Made by a program: the position numbers and the translations under genes
The notes under the pieces: model-generated
Told to the model about the DNA's origin: nothing
Database searches by the model: none
The model's input: only the letters and a program-made list of their open reading frames with translations
Shown here: one piece after another, positions 1-8,633 of the stretch
How the letters are laid out: each line of letters starts with the position of its first letter
Position numbering within the stretch: position 1 is the first letter of the stretch
Origin: Bradyrhizobium cytisi
Lineage (GTDB): Bacteria > Pseudomonadota > Alphaproteobacteria > Rhizobiales > Xanthobacteraceae
Direction: 5' to 3'
DNA: 64,000 nt
NCBI RefSeq assembly: GCF_008123515.1
Contig: NZ_VSSR01000075.1
Location: 22,408-86,407, forward strand

Positions 1-180
1 GCACTGCTGGATCGTGTGGCCGAATTGGTTCGCGCCAAGCTCGGCCGGACGCCGCAGTCGTTGCCGCTCGCCAGCATCCTGGAGGGCGGCACCTGGGCCG
101 CCGGCCGAGCCATTGCCTTTGCGCGCCGTCCCGACGGCTCGCCGCCACTCAAGGTGATCAGCGACGGCACCGTGTTCTAA
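1..180 (+). CDS. DUF1688 / URC4-type protein, C-terminal fragment
   Basis: The 59 residues read in frame 1 end at TAA 178-180; the 5' part lies outside the window. The tail reads ASILEGGTWAAGR, then RRPDGSPPLKVISDGTVF, which I recognise as the conserved C-terminus of the DUF1688 family. That family includes yeast URC4, needed for the URC pathway of uracil catabolism. The next gene on the same strand is a uracil phosphoribosyltransferase, and a UPRT is also part of the URC pathway, so the context supports the call. The exact biochemical step of URC4 is not known to me. The family call rests on a short fragment. Confidence 0.7.
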   Translation, partial: ALLDRVAELVRAKLGRTPQSLPLASILEGGTWAAGRAIAFARRPDGSPPLKVISDGTVF

Positions 181-183
181 ACC

Positions 184-235
184 TTCTCCCCTCATCCGGC
201 GCTTCGCGCCACCTTCTCCCACAGGGGGAGAAGGG
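184..235. repeat. Intergenic inverted repeat, CCTTCTCCC family
   Basis: Starts with CTTCTCCCCTCATCCGGCGC and ends with CAGGGGGAGAAGGG, with a small GGCGCTTCGCGCC hairpin in the middle. It belongs to the same general family as the copies near 4733, 46189 and 61257. It fills nearly the whole gap between the DUF1688 gene and upp. Confidence 0.7.
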
Positions 236-255
236 AAAAGCAAGAGCAACCGATC

Positions 256-885
256 ATGGAAGGCGTCACGATCGTCGATCATCCGCTGGTGCAGCACAAG
301 CTGACCCTGGTGCGGGACAAATCGATCTCGACAAAGTCGTTCCGCGAGCTGATCAAGGAGATCGGCATGCTGCTCTGCTACGAGGTGACGCGCGACCTGC
401 CGCTCGCCGACACCGTGATCGACACACCGCTGGCGACGATGCACTCGGCGAAGATCGCCGGCAAGAAGCTGGTGTTCGTGCCGATGCTGCGCGCCGGCAC
501 GACCTTTGTCGACGGCATGATGGATCTGGTGCCGACCGCGCGCGTCGCCCATATCGGCCTCTACCGCGAGCCGCACAGCTTCGCCGCGGTCGAGTACTTC
601 TTCAAATCACCGTCGGATCTCGGCGAGCGCCTCGCGATCGTGGTGACGCCTGTGGTAGCGACCGCCAACACCGCGGTGGCGGCGGTCGACCGGCTCAAGG
701 AGCGCGGCGCCAAGGACATTCGCCTCGCCTGCCTGATTGCGGCGCCGGAAGGATTAGAGCGCTTGCGCGGCTTGCATCCGGACGTGCATATCTGGACTGC
801 CGCGGTGGATGAAGGCCTCGACGAGAACGGCTTTATCGTGCCGGGCCTCGGCGATGCCGGCGACCGCGCTTACGGGACGCGATAA
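256..885 (+). CDS. upp: Uracil phosphoribosyltransferase, divergent (URC-pathway type)
   Basis: A 209-residue protein of normal UPRT length; it would convert uracil plus PRPP to UMP in the cytoplasm. The C-terminal uracil-binding signature PGLGDAGDRAYGT is intact, and VPMLRAGTTFVDGM matches the conserved VPILRAG region. The PRPP loop, normally DPMLATGGS, reads TPVVATANT, so the acidic residue and the glycines are replaced. It lies 75 bp after the DUF1688/URC4-type gene, with a repeat between. This suggests a specialised UPRT for uracil catabolism rather than the housekeeping salvage enzyme. The start at ATG 256 has only a weak ribosome site. Confidence 0.85.
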   Translation: MEGVTIVDHPLVQHKLTLVRDKSISTKSFRELIKEIGMLLCYEVTRDLPLADTVIDTPLATMHSAKIAGKKLVFVPMLRAGTTFVDGMMDLVPTARVAHIGLYREPHSFAAVEYFFKSPSDLGERLAIVVTPVVATANTAVAAVDRLKERGAKDIRLACLIAAPEGLERLRGLHPDVHIWTAAVDEGLDENGFIVPGLGDAGDRAYGTR

Positions 886-894
886 GCGGCAAGC

Positions 895-2004
895 TCAGAT
901 CTTCGCGCTGCCGCAAATGCCTTTCAGCGCCTGCCATTCCTTGTCGGTCAGCAGCGGCGGACCGCTGGCGGGATGGTCTTCCTTTGTCATGCGCGCAAGG
1001 CGATCCTCGGTGAGCGGATGGCTCGCCAAAATGGTGAAGCCTGATCCGCCCTCCTTGCCGGTGATGCGGAACATCAACTCGGCCGCGGGCTTCGGCGAGC
1101 GGCCGAGCTTGTGCATGATGTCGATCGCGAAGGTGTCGGCATTGGTCTCGGCCTCGCGCGAATAGGAGGCTTCGACCAGGCTGCGCGAGGCGAAGATCAC
1201 GGCGGACGAGCCGGTGACGTCGCCGAACAACAAGCCGATCAGGAACGAGGTGCCGCCGTTGTAGATCAGGCCGCGCATGTTGTCGTGATGCTTGAGATGG
1301 CCGAGCTCGTGGGCGAGGATGCCGGCGATCTCGTCGGGATTGTCGGCCTTGTCGAGCAGGGCATTGAGCACGAAGACCTTGCCGCCCGGCAGCGCGAACG
1401 CATTCGGCACCGAGCTCGGCAGCACGCCGGCCGTCATGCTGTCGTCGTCAAGGCCTGCGGCGTCGCGCAGGCGATTGACCAGCTTGGAAAACGCCGCCTG
1501 CCCGGCCGGATCACTGCAGGACTCGCGGCCGAAGATGGTTTTCACCTGGACCTCGGACGCATCGCCGATCCGCCGCTCGATCGGTTTCGGCACCAGCGGC
1601 GCCAGACGATCCGCGGCGAGCGGCACGCCGAACAGCACGACGCAGACGATGGAGACGGCAGCCGCAACCGACCAGCCGACGATTTTTGCAACACTACGGC
1701 GCGTGGTCTGGTGCTCGTCGAGCCGCAAACAGCGCGCGACGATCTCCGCCGCGAGAGCAATGTCGCGGATTTCGAGCCGCGCCAGCGGCGGCGCGGACGT
1801 CGAGGTCAGACGCAAGATGGCGGGCGGACTGTCGGCGCGGCGGATGTCGGCGTAGACCCAGCGAACCGGCGTTACGCCGGGTTCGAGGATATCGAGCGCA
1901 TCACCAAGCGTCAGTGTCACCTGCCGCCTGCGGCTCGATACGCCATCGAAGAAAACCGTCGGTTTTGCCGACTGCGGCGGGGCCTCGGCGGACGCATCAC
2001 TCAC
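895..2004 (-). CDS. M48-family zinc metallopeptidase, membrane anchored
   Basis: The 369-residue protein has an N-terminal region of about 105 residues, one hydrophobic segment at about 108-128, and a peptidase domain. Zinc ligands are visible: HELGH at 232-236 and the third ligand in REAETNAD (Glu286, with Asp290). The topology suggests a cytosolic N-terminus and a periplasmic catalytic domain, similar to envelope quality-control M48 proteases. It starts 3 bp after the stop of the upstream YjgN-like gene, so the two are very probably one operon. The natural substrate cannot be read from sequence. Confidence 0.88.
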   Translation of the reverse strand: MSDASAEAPPQSAKPTVFFDGVSSRRRQVTLTLGDALDILEPGVTPVRWVYADIRRADSPPAILRLTSTSAPPLARLEIRDIALAAEIVARCLRLDEHQTTRRSVAKIVGWSVAAAVSIVCVVLFGVPLAADRLAPLVPKPIERRIGDASEVQVKTIFGRESCSDPAGQAAFSKLVNRLRDAAGLDDDSMTAGVLPSSVPNAFALPGGKVFVLNALLDKADNPDEIAGILAHELGHLKHHDNMRGLIYNGGTSFLIGLLFGDVTGSSAVIFASRSLVEASYSREAETNADTFAIDIMHKLGRSPKPAAELMFRITGKEGGSGFTILASHPLTEDRLARMTKEDHPASGPPLLTDKEWQALKGICGSAKI

Positions 2005-2007
2005 AGC

Positions 2008-3153
2008 TCAGAATCCCGCGACATCGAGACCATCGGCAAAGCCTTCGCCGAGCGCGCTGGCGAGCTCACCGCTGGCGCGGACATCCGCCGCGGCTCCGAT
2101 GTTATGCACCTCGACTGTCTCCAGCACTTTCACCCAGATATCGCGCTGGAGATACATGCGCATGACGACGTTCAAGGCAAGCGCCAGGGCAAAATAGCCG
2201 ATGACCATCATGGATAGAAGCGGAATGCTCCGCCCGATTGCGTCAGGTCCGGCGATCGACACGCCGGCCGCAGCGACCAGTCCGGCAGCACCGGCAAGGT
2301 AAAACCCGAACAGGACGCTCAGCAGCAGCCACCAGCCGATCACCTTCCAGTAAAGGCCGTAGAACGCGTTGTGCGGCAGCGACGAGGACAGGCTGACGCC
2401 GCCGATGCGGATGCCGTCGAGCCACCAGCGCCATTCGCGCGCCTTGAACTCGGCATAGAGGAACGGTGCAGCCGGGAAGATGACAATTGCAAGCGGGGTC
2501 AAGAGCCACAGCCACCAGCCGCGCTTGAAGAACGCCCAGCCGTCGCCTTCGAAATCGCCTTGCAGATCGCCGAAATGGGTGTGCCGCATCTTGTAGCGCT
2601 CGAGCGAGGCCTCGCGCCACGGCAGCGCCAGGCCCAGCGTCAGGAACACCAGCAAGCCCCACAGCATCGCGCGGAACGAATAGGCCCAGCCTGAACCGTC
2701 CATCCAGAACCGCACACCGCGCCAGACCGTGCGGGTCAAACGATAACGTCGTGCGCGAAAAATCGCGAACTGGCCGAAGGCATAGAATGAGATGAACAGC
2801 GGCGTCGAGGCAAAACCCTGCCAGCGCTCGAACTCGATACCGACGAGGAAATAGGCCAGATAGATCGGCATCAGGATCGCGAGCGCGAACAGGAAGCCGA
2901 TCAAGAGCTCTTTGCCGCGGCCGGTATATTCGGCGGCGTCGCCGTCGATCGCGGTATTCGACCATAAATGGCGGCGGATGTCGGTGACGAGCCAGAACCG
3001 GTAGAAGCCGAAGGTGACGAGCTCCAGCATGGCACCCTTGGTGACCATCTTGCGGAACCCGGTGCGATTGCCGCTGAAGTCGACCCGCGAGGGCGGCAGC
3101 GGCGGCGGGACCGGTTCGGAGGGGCCGATGGGCGTCCATTGCATGTCGTTCAC
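2008..3153 (-). CDS. YjgN / DUF898 family membrane protein
   Basis: About 381 residues with several hydrophobic segments and the repeated aromatic features of DUF898, such as LVTFGFYRFWLVTDIRRHLW near the N-terminus. The frame stays open upstream to 3468, but I place the start at GTG 3153 because GAGG lies 8 bases before it and the upstream residues look non-coding; ATG 3144 is the alternative. It is first in a two-gene operon with the M48 protease, an association seen often for this family. The function is unknown; an inner-membrane role is inferred from the hydrophobicity. Confidence 0.82.
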   Translation of the reverse strand: MNDMQWTPIGPSEPVPPPLPPSRVDFSGNRTGFRKMVTKGAMLELVTFGFYRFWLVTDIRRHLWSNTAIDGDAAEYTGRGKELLIGFLFALAILMPIYLAYFLVGIEFERWQGFASTPLFISFYAFGQFAIFRARRYRLTRTVWRGVRFWMDGSGWAYSFRAMLWGLLVFLTLGLALPWREASLERYKMRHTHFGDLQGDFEGDGWAFFKRGWWLWLLTPLAIVIFPAAPFLYAEFKAREWRWWLDGIRIGGVSLSSSLPHNAFYGLYWKVIGWWLLLSVLFGFYLAGAAGLVAAAGVSIAGPDAIGRSIPLLSMMVIGYFALALALNVVMRMYLQRDIWVKVLETVEVHNIGAAADVRASGELASALGEGFADGLDVAGF

Positions 3154-3454
3154 GGCAGCAACCTCGGGATGCGGATCTGATCTGCTCAAACTATAGATCG
3201 GAGATTGGTCGATCCCCAAGACGAGCGGGTTCGATTTACCTCGGTTTCGAGCGATTTCTCGCACGATTCCGCTGGCTGAGGCGTGCGGGAGGTCACGTTC
3301 ACACAAGAACGCGACGGCCGCCCGACGCTCTCGCGAAGGTTGGATGTGGCAAAACTCGCCCTTGCTCCGGCGCAGACAACGCGCTGTAATTGCAGCCAAA
3401 TACCGCAGCGCAGAATTCAAGAAAATCGCGCGGTTCATGTCAGGGAGAGCGGTC
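3154..3454. other. Divergent intergenic region without a recognised gene
   Basis: This 301-bp gap separates the minus-strand YjgN operon from the plus-strand P450 operon and must hold both promoters. I find no convincing palindrome, no repeat-family member and no sigma-70 pair strong enough to call. Open frames run into it from both sides but lack coding character. Confidence 0.5.
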
Positions 3455-4720
3455 ATGCACGGGACCATCGAGAGCGCGACAAAACTCGACGCACTGCGCG
3501 AGCGCGCGTCGTCACTTCCGCTGGACCAATTCGATCCGGGCGATCCCGAATTGTTCAGGACCGATACGTTCTGGCCCTATTTCGACCGGCTGCGCCGCGA
3601 AGATCCGGTGCACTATTGCAAGGACTCGATGTTCGGCCCGTACTGGTCGGTGACGCGCTACAACGACATCATGGAGATCGAGACGAACCATTCGGTGTTC
3701 TCCTCGGCCTCCGCACTCGGCGGCATCACCATTCGCGACATCGACCCCGACCTGCGCCGCGAGAGCTTCATCTCGATGGATCCGCCGCGCCATGCAGCGC
3801 AGCGCAAGACCGTGGCGCCGATGTTCACGCCGACACATCTGGACAATCTCGCGCTCAACATCCGCAAGCGCTCGGCCGAGTGCCTGGACAATCTGCCGCG
3901 CGGTGAGGTGTTCGACTGGGTCGACCAGGTCTCGATCGAGCTCACCACCCAGATGCTCGCGGTGCTGTTCGATTTCCCCTGGGAGGACCGCCGCAAGCTG
4001 ACGCGCTGGTCGGATATTGCCACCACCATTCCCGGCCCCGACGGCCTGGTCGCGACCGAGGACGAACGTCAGGCTGAGCTCGCGGAATGCGCCGGCTATT
4101 TCGCGCGGCTCTGGAAGGAGCGCATCGAGCAGCCGCCGAAGAGCGACCTGCTCTCGATGATGGCGCATGGCGCCGCGACCCGCGACATGGACGCGCGGAA
4201 CTTCCTCGGCAACCTCATTTTGTTGATCGTCGGCGGCAACGACACCACCCGCAACACCATGTCGGGCTCGCTTCTCGCGCTGAGCCAGCATCCCGAACAA
4301 TATCGCAAGCTGCGCGAAAACCCCGCGCTGCTCGACAGCTTCGTGCCCGAGGTGATCCGCTGGCAGACGCCGCTTGCGCATATGCGCCGCACGGCGCTTG
4401 CCGATTTCGAGTTCCGCGGCAAGCAGATCAAGAAAGGTGACAAGGTCGTGATGTGGTACGTCTCGGGCAACCGCGACGAGGAGGCGATCGAGAAGCCCTA
4501 CGAGTTCATCATCGACCGGGCCCGCCCGCGCACGCATCTCTCGTTCGGCTTCGGCATCCACCGCTGCGTCGGATTGCGGCTTGCCGAACTCCAGCTCAAG
4601 ATTATCTGGGAGGAGATCCTGAAGCGATTCGACCATATCGACGTGGTCGGCGAGCCGAAGCGGGTGTATTCGAGCTTTGTGAAGGGTCTGGAAACATTGC
4701 CGGTCAAGATTGCGACGTGA
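3455..4720 (+). CDS. Cytochrome P450, CYP153 family (first of tandem pair)
   Basis: A 421-residue soluble P450. It carries the I-helix motif LLIVGGNDTTRNTM, the K-helix ExxR in PEVIRW, and the haem loop FGFGIHRCVG with haem-ligand Cys371. The whole protein follows the CYP153 pattern (DPVHYCKDSMFGPYWSVT, FISMDPPRH, AHMRRTAL, VMWYVSGNRD). That family hydroxylates the terminal carbon of alkanes and fatty acids using ferredoxin and ferredoxin reductase. I chose ATG 3455 because AGGGAGAG precedes it by 5 bases; the frame is open further upstream. Neither redox partner is encoded nearby. Confidence 0.9.
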   Translation: MHGTIESATKLDALRERASSLPLDQFDPGDPELFRTDTFWPYFDRLRREDPVHYCKDSMFGPYWSVTRYNDIMEIETNHSVFSSASALGGITIRDIDPDLRRESFISMDPPRHAAQRKTVAPMFTPTHLDNLALNIRKRSAECLDNLPRGEVFDWVDQVSIELTTQMLAVLFDFPWEDRRKLTRWSDIATTIPGPDGLVATEDERQAELAECAGYFARLWKERIEQPPKSDLLSMMAHGAATRDMDARNFLGNLILLIVGGNDTTRNTMSGSLLALSQHPEQYRKLRENPALLDSFVPEVIRWQTPLAHMRRTALADFEFRGKQIKKGDKVVMWYVSGNRDEEAIEKPYEFIIDRARPRTHLSFGFGIHRCVGLRLAELQLKIIWEEILKRFDHIDVVGEPKRVYSSFVKGLETLPVKIAT

Positions 4721-4732
4721 CGCGTGAGAAAA

Positions 4733-4877
4733 CTCCCTCTCCCCGTTCTTACGGGGAGAGGGTTGGGATGAGGGGCTCTATCCGCGAATACGGTGAGAGC
4801 CGAATCGCGGACAGTCCCCCTCACCCGGAATTCGAGCTTCGCTCGAATTCCGGCCTCTCCCCGCACGCGGGGAGAGG
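4733..4877. repeat. Intergenic inverted repeat, CCCTCTCCCC family
   Basis: Begins CTCCCTCTCCCCGTTCTTAC and ends CCGCACGCGGGGAGAGG, with an internal GAATTCGAGCTTCGCTCGAATTC hairpin region at about 4829-4851. It sits between the two P450 genes. It resembles the copy at 46189-46310 very closely in layout. Confidence 0.8.
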
Positions 4878-4907
4878 CAAAGGAAGAGTCAACTGGAGCG
4901 ACCGCCC

Positions 4908-6182
4908 ATGAACATTCAGGCCCCGGTCAAGGCCGACACGACCGAACGCATGCGGCGCGCGCGCGAGGAAGCCTATACGACGCCGCTGAAGAATTTTCAT
5001 CCGGGCGCGCCGCGGCTGTTTCAGGACGACACGTTGTGGCCGTGGTTCGAGCGGCTGCGCAAGGAAGAGCCGGTGCATTACTGCACCAACGCGCCGATCG
5101 AGCCGTACTGGTCGGTGGTGAAATACAACGACATCATGCATGTCGACACCAATCACGGCCTGTTCTCGTCCGACTCGACACTCGGCGGCATCGGGATCCG
5201 CGACGTGCCGGACGGCTACGACTGGCCGAGCTTCATCGCGATGGACCAGCCCAGGCACTCGTCGCAGCGCAAGACTGTGTCGCCGATGTTCACGCCGACG
5301 CATCTGGACGACCTCGCAAAGCTGATCCGCCAGCGTTCGCAGACCGTGCTCGACAATCTGCCGCGCAACGAGACCTTCAACTTCGTCGAGCGGGTCTCGA
5401 TCGAGCTGACGACGCAGATGCTGGCTACCCTGTTCGACTTCCCCTGGGAGGAGCGGCGCAAGCTGACGCGCTGGTCGGATGTCGCGACCGCGCTGCCCAA
5501 GAGCGGCATCGTTTCATCCGCCGAAGAGCGCCGCCGCGAGATGGACGAGTGCTACGCCTACATGTCGAAGCTGTGGAACGAGCGCGTCAACTCGGCGCCG
5601 CGCAACGACTTGCTGTCGCTGATGGCGCACAACGACGCCACGCGCTTCATGGACCCCGACAACCTGATGGGCAACATCATCCTGCTCATCGTCGGCGGCA
5701 ACGACACCACGCGCAACACCATGACCGGCTCGGTACTGGCCCTGAACGAGAATCCCGAGCAGTACGACAAGCTGCGCGCCAACCCGGCGCTGATCGACAC
5801 CATGGTGCCCGAGGTGATCCGCTGGCAGACGCCGCTGGCGCATATGCGGCGCACCGCGCTTGCCGACACCGAGATCGGCGGCAAGCACATCAGGAAGGGC
5901 GACCGCGTCGTGATGTGGTACGTCTCCGGCAACCGCGACGAAGAGATGATCGAGCAGCCGAACGAGTTCATCATCGACCGCGCCCGGCCGCGCACCCATC
6001 TCTCCTTCGGCTTCGGCATCCACCGCTGCGTCGGCATGCGGCTCGCCGAACTGCAGCTGCGGATCGTCTGGGAGGAGATGCTGAAGCGGTTCGACCGTAT
6101 CGAGGTGGTCGGCGAGCCGAAGCGGATCTATTCGAGCTTCATCAAGGGATATGAGTCGCTGCCGGTGAGGATTCCGGGGTAA
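4908..6182 (+). CDS. Cytochrome P450, CYP153 family (second of tandem pair)
   Basis: A 424-residue paralogue of the preceding gene with the same landmarks: LLIVGGNDTTRNTM, PEVIRWQTPLAHMRRTAL, and FGFGIHRCVG with haem ligand Cys374. The two proteins are colinear and similar throughout; they differ most at the N-terminus and around the putative substrate-recognition stretch after ITIRD/IGIRD. The predicted reaction is terminal hydroxylation of medium- or long-chain alkanes or fatty acids. The start at ATG 4908 follows AACTGGAGCGACCGCCC, with GGAG about 9 bases upstream. A 187-bp gap holding a repeat separates it from the first copy. Confidence 0.9.
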   Translation: MNIQAPVKADTTERMRRAREEAYTTPLKNFHPGAPRLFQDDTLWPWFERLRKEEPVHYCTNAPIEPYWSVVKYNDIMHVDTNHGLFSSDSTLGGIGIRDVPDGYDWPSFIAMDQPRHSSQRKTVSPMFTPTHLDDLAKLIRQRSQTVLDNLPRNETFNFVERVSIELTTQMLATLFDFPWEERRKLTRWSDVATALPKSGIVSSAEERRREMDECYAYMSKLWNERVNSAPRNDLLSLMAHNDATRFMDPDNLMGNIILLIVGGNDTTRNTMTGSVLALNENPEQYDKLRANPALIDTMVPEVIRWQTPLAHMRRTALADTEIGGKHIRKGDRVVMWYVSGNRDEEMIEQPNEFIIDRARPRTHLSFGFGIHRCVGMRLAELQLRIVWEEMLKRFDRIEVVGEPKRIYSSFIKGYESLPVRIPG

Positions 6183-6195
6183 CGGCTGCATCCTC

Positions 6196-6283
6196 CGTCA
6201 TTGCGAGGAGCTCTTGCGACGAAGCAATCCAGACTGCCACCTCGGAGGGATTCCTGGATTGCTTCGCTACGCTCGCAATGACG
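6196..6283. repeat. Intergenic inverted repeat, CGTCATTGCGAG family
   Basis: The left end CGTCATTGCGAGGAG and right end CTACGCTCGCAATGACG are inverted copies, with AGCAATCCAG / CTGGATTGCT inside them. Related copies lie at 10617, 45411, 50666 and 63982. Confidence 0.85.
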
Positions 6284-6408
6284 AGATCTTGAGTACACCT
6301 GCGCGTCAAACGCGCAGCGCCCGAGCCCAGCTATAAAATTCCGGCATGACAGGTCGCGCCAGATGCGAAGGCAACACGGCGCCCGACTGGTCTACGACAC
6401 CAGCGCAT

Positions 6409-7329
6409 CTAACTCAGCTTGATGTCCCACACGCCTTCCTTGCGGCAGGCGGCGACCTCATCGCGCAGCAGTGCGGTGACGGCCAGCGAGGCCGTGGAGG
6501 GCGGGCGGTCGATCGGAGAGGCGAAAATGAGCTCGCGTGACATCGGCTTGGAAACGGCAGCGGTTTCCAGACGTCCGTCCGCGACTTCGGCGTGGACCGA
6601 CGATGGCGGCAGCAGCGCGAAGCCGAGCCCCTCCTCGACCAGGCTCGTCAGCACGCGGAACGAATCTGCTTCGAGCTGGACGTTGAGCTTGATCTTGCGC
6701 TGCGCGGCCGCTTGCTCGATCAGCGCACGGAGGCCGTGCGAATGACTGGGCAGCACCAAGCGCTGCCGCAGCAGCCAGCCGATGTCGATATTCTTCTTGC
6801 GCGCGAGGCCGCAGCCGCGCGGACCGACCGCGACGATGTTGTCGCGCCCGAGGCTCTGCACATTGAGATGCAGGTCGGCGGAGCGGCCGTAGAGGATGGC
6901 AAGGTCCATCTCGCCGCGATGCAGCCATTCGACGATGTGGCCGCTGTAGCTTTCGACGATGCGCAGCGAAATGCCGGGATATTTTTCGACACAGCGCCGC
7001 GCAAACCGCGCCGACAGCACGCAGCTCACGGTCGGAACCAGGCCGAGCACGACCTGGCCCGACGGCGGCCCCTTGGCCGACTGGATGTCGTCGCGAATCT
7101 GGTCGATCTGCCGCACGATGCCGGAGGTGCGCGCCAGCAGCAGGCGCCCGGCCTCGGTCAGCACCATGCCGCGGCCGTTGCGAGTGAACAGTTCCGTGCG
7201 CAGCTCGTGCTCCAGCAGCTTGATCTGCCGGCTCAGCGCCGGCTGTGCCACGCGCAACGTATCGGACGCTTTGCTCAGGCTGCCGAGCTCCGCCACACAA
7301 CTGAAGGTCTTGAGCTGCCGGAAATCCAT
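6409..7329 (-). CDS. LysR-family transcriptional regulator
   Basis: A 306-residue protein. The N-terminal winged HTH reads MDFRQLKTFSCVAELGSLSKA, then RVAQPALSRQIKLLEHEL; an effector-binding domain covers about residues 90-295. I start it at ATG 7329 because the HTH begins there in typical LysR fashion; the frame extends upstream to 7377 without family similarity. It diverges from the acyl-CoA dehydrogenase operon across a 124-bp gap, the usual layout for a LysR regulator controlling the neighbouring catabolic operon. The effector is unknown. Confidence 0.9.
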   Translation of the reverse strand: MDFRQLKTFSCVAELGSLSKASDTLRVAQPALSRQIKLLEHELRTELFTRNGRGMVLTEAGRLLLARTSGIVRQIDQIRDDIQSAKGPPSGQVVLGLVPTVSCVLSARFARRCVEKYPGISLRIVESYSGHIVEWLHRGEMDLAILYGRSADLHLNVQSLGRDNIVAVGPRGCGLARKKNIDIGWLLRQRLVLPSHSHGLRALIEQAAAQRKIKLNVQLEADSFRVLTSLVEEGLGFALLPPSSVHAEVADGRLETAAVSKPMSRELIFASPIDRPPSTASLAVTALLRDEVAACRKEGVWDIKLS

Positions 7330-7453
7330 GCTTGCCAATCCTGGAAGGCTACTCCATACGCTATAGCAAATGAGCATAGGGGGATGGCGTTGTTTTCACA
7401 ACGCCAGAGGATCGGCCGGCGTTATCTTAACTGCCGCACATTCGGGAAACGCC

Positions 7454-8623
7454 ATGAGTGAAGAACACCACAGCGAAGATCACGCCGACATCCGCGAAGC
7501 CGTCACAAAGCTCTGCGCACAGTTTCCCGGTGAATACTGGCGCAAGCTCGATCGCGAGATGGCCTACCCCAAGGCATTCGTCGACGCGCTGACGCAGGCC
7601 GGTTACCTCTCGGTGCTGATCCCCGAGGAATATGGCGGCGCGGGCCTGAAGCTTTCTGCGGCGGCTGCCATCCTCGAAGAGATCCAGCGCGCGGGCTGCA
7701 ATGGCGGCGGCTGCCATGCCCAGATGTACACGATGGGCACCGTGCTGCGGCACGGCAACGACGAGCAGAAGGCGAAGTATCTGCCGAAGATCGCGAGCGG
7801 CGAATTGCGCCTGCAAGCCTTCGGCGTCACCGAGCCGACCAGCGGCACCGACACCTCCTCGCTCAAGACCTTTGCGCGCAAGGAAGGCAACGACAGCTAC
7901 ATCGTCAACGGCCAGAAGATCTGGACCAGCCGCGCCGAGCATTCCGACCTGATGGTGCTGCTGGCGCGCACCACGCCGAAGGAGCAGGCCAAGAAACGCA
8001 CCGATGGCCTCTCCGTGTTCATCGTCGACATGCGCGAGGCCAAGAACAACGGCCTCGAGATCCGCCCGATCCGCACCATGATGAACCACGCCACCACCGA
8101 GGTGTTCTTTACCGACATGAAGGTGCCGGCGGAGAATCTGATCGGCGAGGAAGGCAAGGGCTTTCGCTACATCCTCTCCGGCATGAACGCCGAGCGCATT
8201 TTGATCGCGGCCGAATGCATCGGCGATGCCAAGTGGTTCATCGCCAAGGCCACCAGCTACGCCAAGGAGCGCGCGGTGTTCGGCCGGCCGATCGGCCAGA
8301 ACCAGGGCATCCAGTTCCCGATCGCCAAGGCCTATGCCGCGATGCGCGCGGCCGAGCTGATGGTGAAGGAAGCGACACGCAAATACGAAGCCGGGCTCGA
8401 CTGCGGCGCGGAGGCCAACATGGCCAAGATGCTCGCGGCGGATGCGTCCTGGGAAGCGGCGAATGCCTGCATCCAGACCCATGGCGGCTTCGGCTTCGCC
8501 GAGGAATACGACGTCGAGCGCAAGTTCCGCGAAACGCGGCTGTATCAAGTCGCGCCGATCTCGACCAATCTCGTGCTGTCCTTTGTCGCCGAGCACGTGC
8601 TCGGCATGCCCCGCTCGTACTGA
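7454..8623 (+). CDS. Acyl-CoA dehydrogenase family protein
   Basis: A 389-residue flavoprotein. The FAD/substrate motifs FGVTEPTSGTDTSSLKT and YAKERAVFGRPIGQNQGIQF place it in the acyl-CoA dehydrogenase superfamily. The usual catalytic Glu-Gly-Thr near the C-terminus is replaced by Val-Ala-Pro (RLYQVAPISTNLVL). However, Glu247 in SGMNAERILIAAE aligns with the base used by isovaleryl-CoA dehydrogenase, so it is probably still a dehydrogenase, with a branched or unusual acyl-CoA substrate. ATG 7454 is preferred over ATG 7370. It is the first gene of a three-gene operon. Confidence 0.87.
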   Translation: MSEEHHSEDHADIREAVTKLCAQFPGEYWRKLDREMAYPKAFVDALTQAGYLSVLIPEEYGGAGLKLSAAAAILEEIQRAGCNGGGCHAQMYTMGTVLRHGNDEQKAKYLPKIASGELRLQAFGVTEPTSGTDTSSLKTFARKEGNDSYIVNGQKIWTSRAEHSDLMVLLARTTPKEQAKKRTDGLSVFIVDMREAKNNGLEIRPIRTMMNHATTEVFFTDMKVPAENLIGEEGKGFRYILSGMNAERILIAAECIGDAKWFIAKATSYAKERAVFGRPIGQNQGIQFPIAKAYAAMRAAELMVKEATRKYEAGLDCGAEANMAKMLAADASWEAANACIQTHGGFGFAEEYDVERKFRETRLYQVAPISTNLVLSFVAEHVLGMPRSY

Positions 8624-8633
8624 GGCAGCAATC

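Noticed and set aside
4793..6154. Frame of 453 codons in another phase over the second P450
   Set aside because: A shadow of the CYP153 gene: Arg/Ala-rich, no domain.
7330..7453. LysR-type T-N11-A site in the divergent gap
   Set aside because: The ATACGCTATAG region looks suggestive, but I found no symmetric T-N11-A dyad that stands out from chance.
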